From positions 54,654,914-54,718,913 of the forward strand of contig JALMGJ010000002.1 of NCBI GenBank assembly GCA_023362775.1: a stretch of DNA of 64,000 nucleotides, given 5' to 3'. Below the pieces are notes generated by a model. That model saw only the letters and a program-made list of their open reading frames with translations. It did not search any database and was not told the DNA's origin. A program made the translations under genes and the position numbers. This document shows, one piece after another, positions 56,601 to 64,000 of this stretch. Position 1 is the first letter of the stretch; the number at the start of each line of letters is the position of its first letter. Source of the stretch: Charina bottae (taxonomy: Eukaryota > Chordata > Lepidosauria > Squamata > Charinaidae).

Positions 56601-57100
56601 GTTTGCTTTGTCTGTATTATTAGTTTTGGACCCATAAAAAATCAAATGAGATAGATAAATTACAGGAAAATAAACTACATAGAAATTGATTAGTAGTTTT
56701 TTGTTTACTTCTTATGCCATAAAACAGTCAAAGACGTTATTAGCTCAGGAGAGATCCAAAGTTGTAAATTCAACATTTTGCTATGTCAATCTCCTTTCAG
56801 CAATTTCTTATCTGGGATCACTCTATATAGAATTCTAGCAGTAACAATATAACACACAAAGATCTATTTTCACATTCAAATATGAAGCCTTGTACACAGT
56901 ATCCATCACAGCAATAGGATTAATAAAATTTACCATTGATATACTCTGTCTATTGCATCCCTTCCTCTGCAATCTTTGGAAGTATCAGTAGCTCATATGA
57001 TATCTTGTACTCAAAAATATCAGATAGCTATATCATTTGGCCAACACATTGTTTATGAACTTTCTATTAATTTTGATCACTTCGTTTTCTACTATGCTTT
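53640..57100. other. AT-rich intergenic DNA, perhaps with a very old L1
   Basis: Apart from the U2 fragment no gene is seen. Around 54750-54950 the minus strand reads LECREWKIGEETLTHML then CP, like the zinc-knuckle tail of a LINE reverse transcriptase, and around 56370-56480 it reads a coiled-coil-like segment as in L1 ORF1. Too decayed to call with confidence. Confidence 0.3.
55305..55339 (-). pseudogene. 3'-truncated U2 snRNA retropseudogene
   Basis: About 33 bases match the 5' end of U2 snRNA on minus (ttctcagccttttggctaag, atcaagtgtagt). An 11-bp duplication, gaataagagtc, flanks it (55294-55304 and 55340-55350). There is no poly(A) and no promoter, so this is a LINE-mediated insertion of a very short U2 cDNA. 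Confidence 0.85.
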
Positions 57101-57104
57101 TTGT

Positions 57105-57652
57105 GTGTGCCTTTGAGTCAATGTTGACTCCTGGTGATTGCCTAGACCAGAGCTTTCCAAACTGTGTGTCACGACACAAAAGTGTGTCACCACACACAGC
57201 GTGGTGTGTCGCCACATCACCTGGAAGCGGCGGCACGCGCGTGCACGGTGGCAGTGACAGCGGCGCGGGATCAGTGCTTCCGCGTTTTAGCGGAGGCTGC
57301 CGCCACCGCTGCTGCCATGCATGCGTGCCACCGCACGCCCCCCGCGCCGCCGCCGTGCGTGCACTGCCGCATGCCCCCCTGCGCCACCGCCGCGCATGTG
57401 CGCGCTGCCGCCGCGCTGCCACCGCCGCCACCGCTGGTGTGTCGCCAGCGGCGGCACTTTGGAAAGCCCTGGCCTAGACTAGTCTCTGCAGTTTTCTTTG
57501 CACAATTTCAGAAGTAATTTCCCTTCTCTTCTTCCTAGGTCCAAGAGAGAATGACTGGCCCAAGATCACCCAGGTGCCTAAAGTGGAAGTAGAACTCATG
57601 GTCTCCCAATTTCTAGCTTGGTACCTTAACAAACTACATTAAACTGTCTCTC
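57105..57652 (-). mobile_element. tRNA-derived SINE split by hAT copy H
   Basis: 3' part (ctttgagtcaatgttgactcc) lies left of 57147; the rest continues at 57480 (tagtctctgcagttttct ... atcacccagg ... ) to the head near 57652. Removing the hAT element and one duplication restores an uninterrupted SINE like that at 45568. Confidence 0.8.
57148..57471. mobile_element. hAT (Buster-like) nonautonomous element, copy H
   Basis: Ends cagagctttccaaact and ctttggaaagccctg, perfect duplication gcctagac (57140-57147, 57472-57479). GC-rich core like copy D. Nested in a SINE. Confidence 0.93.
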
Positions 57653-58019
57653 ATTCTACTATGTAGGCATTTGTAAATGCATGTGTATCAGCAAAACTTA
57701 ATTAATTCAAAGCAGAGAAAACTTCAATAATGCAAGAATTCCTGCTCCGATATTGTCTTCTGCTCTGTGGAATTATAATTGAAGCTGAGTTGACCTTTTT
57801 TATAATTACCTTGCAGTCTGTTTTGCAAGTAGTACCATACAGTCCAAATGAATGGGTTGAAGGGGGCCCAACCTCTGTGGATAAAAGTGAAGTTTCAGGG
57901 TTATGACTATAATTTTGTGAACAGCAATCAAATGTAGACATTCCAGGTAGCAAAGTATTCAATAGGATATACCTAATAAATATGTAAGGAGCTTGAGTCA
58001 ACAGCTAAAACAGCTAGTT

Positions 58020-58560
58020 GCAGCCCTACCTGGAGTGAGAGGGCATTGCTACAGTGACTCATGCTCTCATCACTCCTTTTTTGGACTACTGCAATGAACT
58101 CTACAAGAGACTTTTGAAGACTCAGAAGCTGCAATTGATTGAGAATGTAGTAGCCCGCTTGTTAGTTGGGATGCAGTGCCATGACTATGTTACAGCAGTT
58201 TTACAGGCCCTTCCCTGCCTGCCAATTCTCCAATTGCAACTTGAAGTTTGGTTTTAACCCATAAAGACTTTGTAGCTTGGTGCCTAGATACATTGTGGAT
58301 CCTAGATACATTCAAGAAAGCCTTCTCCAACTGGAGTTGACCTATCCAAGCCAGTCATCCTGGGAGAAACGGCTTGTAGCACCCCATCTTCTGGAAGTCA
58401 AACAGGCTGAGGAACAGAAGCCCTGCTTTTCAGTAATAGCTCTGGTACTTGGGTACCGCCACCCTCTGGAAGCAAGATGGGCCCCATCTGTAGAAGCCTT
58501 CCACAGGTTAGTTAAAATGGAGTTGTTGCAGAAGGCTTTTAAGGATTAATTGAGGTGTCA
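58020..58560 (+). mobile_element. L2/CR1-clade LINE fragment
   Basis: Plus-strand translation FLDYCNELYKRLLKTQKLQL, then SVIALVLGYRHPLEARWAPS-type text and FHRLVKMELLQKAF match the reverse-transcriptase C-terminal region with frame breaks. Confidence 0.7.
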
Positions 58561-58877
58561 CCTATAGATGTTGTAGCAGTTGTTTATTTTTAACTTATTC
58601 TATAGATATGGTAGAAAATAACTTAGGAGGTTAAAATCTTTCTGCTTCTCGTGACTGAAAAAAGAAAGATGAGAAGGAGCTCACTAGAGGGTATTTTTTA
58701 AGCACAGGGAAAAGTAGGAAGCTCAAGGAAAGAAAAAAGTAATTTTAAAAAAGTTTCTGCCAGATTTCAAAGCAGCAATCTTCCCTTTACAAGGAAGAAC
58801 TATAGCTATTCTGCTGTTATAGTGTCATGGTTGAAAAAAAGGAGCTTTAGAAGGTAGTTGAGAACCTGGAAAGCAGG

Positions 58878-59547
58878 ACTTCCGGTGGGGACATGGCAGA
58901 CTGAATAGCTGTGCTCTTGGGCTCCGTGGGCAGAACTGACAACGCAGCAGTTTTTTTGGGCTCAGGCAGGTTTTTCCTGATTAATGATTTGGATTCAGAT
59001 TAATAAGGTATAATAATAAATGCTTGGTTTTAGGCTTAATATGATTAAGATTATTATAATTGTTGTATTATTAATTATAATGGCAGACAATTTATATGCT
59101 TTTTAGTTTGATTTTTATTATGTAGACAGAAATATATAGAATAGTAGTGGGAAGGAAATAATTAAATAAATGTTATCTTTGGGGGGAAGTTGATTAGGTG
59201 GTGTGTGTGTGTGTGTGTGTGTATGTGTGTGTAATTTTTTTCTTTTAATATAAGGGGATGGAGCAACTGTATTTAGTGATTTTTATAATGTACCAGTGGA
59301 ATGATTTATAGAAATAATGTGATTTTGGTTTAATATAGAGTAAGGGATTGATTATGGAAAATTTGTTGTATATTCTTGCTGTTAAAGGTCAGAAGTCACC
59401 TCTTCTTGTAATTTTTTTTTAAAAAATTCTTTTGTGTTTTCACACTCTTTTAGTTTTCTCTTTTCTCTTTTCTTTTTGTAGTTTTTCCTTTTTTGTAGTT
59501 TTTATCTTTGTCTTAAATCTAATAATAATTCTTATGAAAAGGAAAAG
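58878..59547 (+). mobile_element. Internally deleted L1: 5' start joined to 3' UTR
   Basis: Flanked by a perfect 18-bp duplication gagaacctggaaagcagg (58860-58877, 59548-59565). The first 60 bases (gacatggcagactgaatagc, gctcttgggctccgtg) look like an L1 5' UTR start; the last 250 bases parallel the 3' UTR of the L1 at 13699-14333 (ggtcagaagtcacct, then T-rich with tgtagtttttatcttt). No ORF1 or ORF2. A (TG)n run is at about 59200-59232. Confidence 0.7.
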
Positions 59548-59565
59548 GAGAACCTGGAAAGCAGG

Positions 59566-62500
59566 GGACTTCCTTCCACTGCAAAGCATCTAATGAACCA
59601 CTGGGCTTTGTGTGCAACAAACTGAACTGTGATATACCAGATGGATGGGGGCACTTGAGGTGACTTGGGTTGGAAAAAAGCATACTTTGGAAGTGGGACA
59701 GAAAAATGCTCTATGGTTGCCTTGACAGAGAGTAGGTGGATTAATTGGGAGGGTAGGTTTTCCCTCTTTTATCAAGCCAGCTGGAAATCCACGTGAATTA
59801 TTCCTGAGGTAGGCACATGTAGGAAGCTGAAGTGCTATCCTAAGTAACTGAGCTTTTACATGTAACAAAATAAGTGGATAGCTTTTAAAACAGCTTCTTT
59901 TTTTGTGCAAGTGTGCAACTATTTTTAGCTTTTCAACAGAGTTGATTGCTCTTGGTAAAAATAAATCTACTTTAACTTTCACGTTTTACTGAAAGTTAAT
60001 TGTGTGTGAGTAGGCACTGGAAAATTAATTCATCTACTTAAGTGATAGGGTAGAACAAAGGACATAGATTATTGAACAATAGTTATATAAGTACATTCGC
60101 TCTCTAAAAGCATAAGGAATGACTAAATGCAATTGCAATTGCTAAATGCATTTATGAACTTTTTCTTCAGAAATCTTGCTTATTAACCAGTGATTTAAAT
60201 TGTTTCTAGTCCACTAAAAGGAAACATTTAAATTTGCTTAGGATTAGTCATTACATTCTGGGCTGCAAACAATATAAAATACTTTTCTAAACTAGTTCTT
60301 TATATAAGATTAAAGCAGGGATTGAGTGATGTGATGCCTTTGGTGTAGCTTAGCTAATGCTATTTTTCAATATTTTAGAAATGCATTTCTTGAATGTTGA
60401 GATATCAGGATTATTTTTAATGCATATTGAGGAAATAACTTAATATTTCTCTGGTCCTATTTTTACAAGTAGGAGCAAAAAAATAAACTACATCTATCAT
60501 GAAAACTGAAATGTTGGCAAGAACGTTAGTATTTACATTCAGGACACCATTTTGACAAACCCATAAGCCAAGATGTAAACTTTTTTTTTGTGTTTTTGCT
60601 CACTTTAGTGTTGATGTATTGGAATGATTCTCATTGAAAAGCAATATTTGAAAACATATTACTTAATGTACTTATCTGATTACTGACAGTGTAGTATTTC
60701 CTACTTAAACTGGAGGTAGCTGATCTAAGCACAGCCTTTGAACTGTTATGTGGATTCATTAAATATCTTCTTATTGCCTGAAGATAGGATATTTCTCATG
60801 TAGCTAGGAGACTACAATATGTATTATTTAGGTTGGTAAATTATGATAGATTTAGCACAGTAGATATACAATATATACTCAAAATAAATATATGATGATA
60901 AAGGTAATATATATTGTTTACATTTTTATTCCACCCTTAAAGTTTTCTCAGTGTAGCTTCTGGCACAACCATAGAACAAAATTAAGGGAAAGGATCAGGT
61001 GTAATAAAGAAGTAAAATGAAGTAATGTGCTTAGTTTATTGTATGTGAATTTATATGTGATTTTATATAATATAGAAAAGAGCTCATAGAAATGGTTTCT
61101 GGAATGTACCTAAAATAACGTTGGTTTGATGCATAGAAAAATTGAATATGTTTAAAATAAAGGTTATGGAAGGAGGTAATTTTTGGGAGAATCCAAAGGA
61201 TCTATTACCTCCACAATGGGGAGAAAAATACCGGTATGATAGAAGAACCGTTTCTTGTCTACACTTGCTTCCATGCCCCTCTTTTAGCAGTTCCTATGAA
61301 ATCTAAGCAAAGAAAAAAGTTGTGAATTCAGATCCTAGACTTTCAGGGCCATATGTTTTTGACCCTGGGCCTTTCCTCACTGCTGAGTTAAAGTACTTTC
61401 CAACCATCCTGAATCAGCAACGCTAGGTCAGCATGAAATTTGCGCCTGCATTGCCAGTCCCGATCCTGCCTCTATTCTGACTTTTCTGAACCACTGCTGT
61501 CCTGCTTAGGCAAAACTATTGCTTGAGTCTTCCAGTTCTGTTGCTGTAGTCTTCAGTACATCACCAGCAATCGAGAAGAATATCCACCAGTCACAGTACT
61601 ACAGGAGGAATTGTAGGACTCTGAGGCCTATCATGTCTAGACTATTTTCCATGACCTTCCCCTATACCCCATTTCTGTCATTCCTTGAATTGAATATTTT
61701 TTAATTAAAAAAAAGCAGATCGGAGTCACGAAGGGAGCTGAGTCATAAACGCCACTTTTATTTAGAATTTTTCTCCTCTTCCTTTCTTTATATAAGCAAC
61801 AGATGCTGTCTTCTAGATTCTTCCAAGTTCTGCTCAAGAGGCTGGTCTTATCCTTCCACCGTTACACTATTTCAGCCCTGTACTAAACTTGCAGTAAAGA
61901 GCCACAGGGTTAAAACTCTTATAGTGCTGCTAGCTAAGTGGTCTAGTGCTATTATGCAATTTTGATAGACTACTATTTAATTTATCAGCTGCTAATTGCT
62001 TTCACAATTCTGCAGAGGGTATAAAGTAGCAACATCCATGAGTCAAAATGTGATATATGTCAACATGAGTTTGTGCCAGGGATTGTTTACATGTAGTCAG
62101 AACAAGGTTGCTAGAGGAATTCAAAAGGAATCTCTGTGCTAAAAAAATTAACTTCACCACTCTGTACAAATCTGAAGGACCATTGGCACAGCTCTTTAAG
62201 GAAACAACAGCAGAATGGGGGCAGACAAGAAGATTAGAGAGGAAGGGGTGTATCCACCACAGCCAATATATATCTTTCTCATCCACTATTGGTTATCTGA
62301 CTTCACATCTGATGTAATGAGTAGTGATGCATAATATATTTTATATGCTCTGTGGTTTTCATTGACATTGTCAGCCTAGAGGGGAGAATACTGCTTTAGC
62401 ATCAGATGATTTAAGCATGATTCACTCATAAGCAGGGGTCAAGATGAAAGGAACTTCATGGGGACATGGTAAAAAAAGAGATGCTGCCAGGAAATTTTTA

Positions 62501-62712
62501 TACTGTGGTTAGGTACAAGATTGTGCCAGTGCACCTTCAAAAAGTTCCTGAGTTTATTGTTGTGTTTTATATGTGTAAATGACATTGAGTTTCCCCATCA
62601 ATGTTCATCTCAAAGCAACCAAAGATATTAAAACAATGCTTTTTTTCTCCTGAAATCTAACGTTGAACATAACCTATTTTTTAAAGTGTTCTAGCACATC
62701 AAGTCTAAAATA
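59566..62712. other. No gene seen
   Basis: AT-rich intergenic DNA; short frames only and no clear repeat. Confidence 0.55.
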
Positions 62713-62819
62713 GAATATGAATATGAATATGAATATGAATATGAATATGAATATGAATATCCATATCCATATCCATATCCATATCCATATCCATATCCAT
62801 ATCCATATCCATATCCATT
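62713..62819. repeat. Compound hexanucleotide microsatellite
   Basis: About eight (GAATAT) units up to 62760 switch abruptly to about nine or ten (CCATAT) units. The two hexamers differ at two positions. Confidence 0.93.
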
Positions 62820-63214
62820 AAGTAAGGACTACACTGTCCTTACCTTAACACCTGTATACATTGCATAATGATACAAAAAATGTTTACATTTATTCACAAT
62901 GTACTAATTCTTTTCAGTTTTTTGTAAGAGTATCCTTCAGTTCCTTTGAAAGACTTTTGTATCTGACAAAAATACTTTTATATTTTTAGCTGGCTATAAA
63001 TGCTTTTTTGAAAAAATCTATATTGGAAAGAAACATAGACAGGCATTAGAAATCTGTATTTTTAAGATTCAAAGAATACCTGCATACTACTTTGTGTTTG
63101 AGTAATAAATCTTCTGGAACATGAATGCATAATGAAATTTAGTGCAAAATATGTGTTGGAAAAGATACTTTAAGACAATATGATAATGCTAATAAGAACA
63201 AAGCAGACTGGTCC

Positions 63215-63605
63215 TATAAGCATGATGACTAAGGTGATGACTCTGACTTCAATGCCCCAATAAACACTTCTCCATGCAATTCAATTGAAATGCAGAATAA
63301 GCTTTATTAAGGATACATGTAAATCAAAGCATTCGCAAAGATCCGAATGACGGTTTCCCGCCAAACAGTCAAACTTATCTCTCCCCCTTCGCACCAATCT
63401 TTTTGCGCCCATGATGTCAGTGTCTGTTACTTTCCCACTCCATTCAAGCCCCCACCACACTTGTGCAGGTGGACGACCTTGATGCTTGGCACAACAGTCT
63501 CCAGCAGTCTGGCGCGGCTCCTGGAATGCGCTCCCCCTCCCATCGTTTTCCAGGCTGACACGCATCTCTAAAGTACATGGCAGGATTCAAATTAGAACCC
63601 TGACA
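63215..63605 (-). mobile_element. Possible solo LTR
   Basis: On minus it starts tgtcagggttctaat (63605), is GC-richer than its flanks, has AATAAA with gcttattctgcat near 63300, and continues to about 63215. TG start and poly(A) signal placement suggest an LTR; no target duplication was found. Confidence 0.4.
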
Positions 63606-63884
63606 GGTATGAAGGAAGTAATTTTGGAATTATTAAATCTGAATAAAGGAGTACCCTCATAAAATAATTAGGATGCAACAAAGATTTGTCAAAATATGTC
63701 CCCAGAAAAACAAACATTTCCTTGAAAGAATATATTAAACAGCAGTTTAATGTTTAATTTAGTTTCGAAACTTCCCAAGTTTTGAATGAGAATGGGGGTT
63801 AAAAGGGACAGAAATAATTGGAAGGGGCCATTTATACTTTCAAATCTAATCCACTGCTCAAGCCAGGTTAGATTCTAACTAACT

Positions 63885-64000
63885 GATAGATGCTAGAGTG
63901 TGTCCAGCCTCTGCTTCACACATCCTAGCAATGGGGATCCCACCATTTCTCTGAGTAATTGATTCCACTGTTAAAATGCTTTTATTGTTTAGAGCTTTTT
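63885..64000. mobile_element. CR1-type 3'-region fragment running off the window
   Basis: tgtccagcctctgcttcaca and attgattccactgttaaaat are typical of old reptile CR1 or related 3' regions. Truncated by the window end. Confidence 0.45.

Overview
The window is vertebrate nuclear DNA, most likely from a squamate reptile (lizard or snake). The repeat mix points there: RTE/BovB LINEs, three Sauria-type tRNA SINEs, a 5S-rRNA-derived SINE, CR1/L2-clade LINEs, L1, Penelope-like elements, a DIRS-like fragment, a Helitron and many hAT elements. It is not bacterial, so operons and ribosome-binding sites do not apply.

Two host genes can be supported. GPR27 (SREB1 orphan receptor) is an intact single-exon gene on + at 2301-3452, behind a CpG island with a CGG repeat (about 1.33-2.30 kb) and ahead of an AT-rich 3' UTR with AATAAA at 4302. 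PROK2 (prokineticin 2) lies on -, split into three short coding exons over 17 kb: exon 1 at 48450-48521 in a second CpG island, exon 2 at 36423-36548, exon 3 at 31696-31821. Joined, they give a 107-residue AVIT-family precursor with a signal peptide and ten cysteines. GPR27 next to PROK2 in convergent orientation matches what I recall of the mammalian order (EIF4E3 - GPR27 - PROK2). EIF4E3 was looked for at the left edge and not found.

Layout: 0-1.3 kb, flank with one hAT element; 1.3-4.3 kb, GPR27; 4.4-31 kb, repeat-rich intergenic DNA (1.8-kb hAT composite, 5S SINE, Helitron split by L1, full-length BovB, an LTR-like unit, CR1 split by a SINE, a 1.36-kb hAT with an inverted internal duplication, a palindromic Penelope-like element); 31.7-36.4 kb, PROK2 intron 2 with a BovB fragment, a 150-bp-arm hairpin and a hAT; 36.5-48.4 kb, PROK2 intron 1 with LTR-like, foldback, DIRS-like and SINE insertions; 48.5-49.4 kb, PROK2 promoter abutted by a 240-bp-arm Penelope-like palindrome; 49.4-64 kb, AT-rich intergenic DNA with scattered repeats and a tiny U2 snRNA retrocopy.

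The most unusual structure is in the hAT elements. One terminal-repeat family, with 8-bp target duplications of pattern nnnTAnnn, carries at least four unrelated GC-rich cores. Two different hAT families share a tandem module combining an inverted CCAAT box, a CACGTG E-box and GC boxes. Functions of the two host genes are from family knowledge; no regulatory effect of the repeats is shown by sequence alone.
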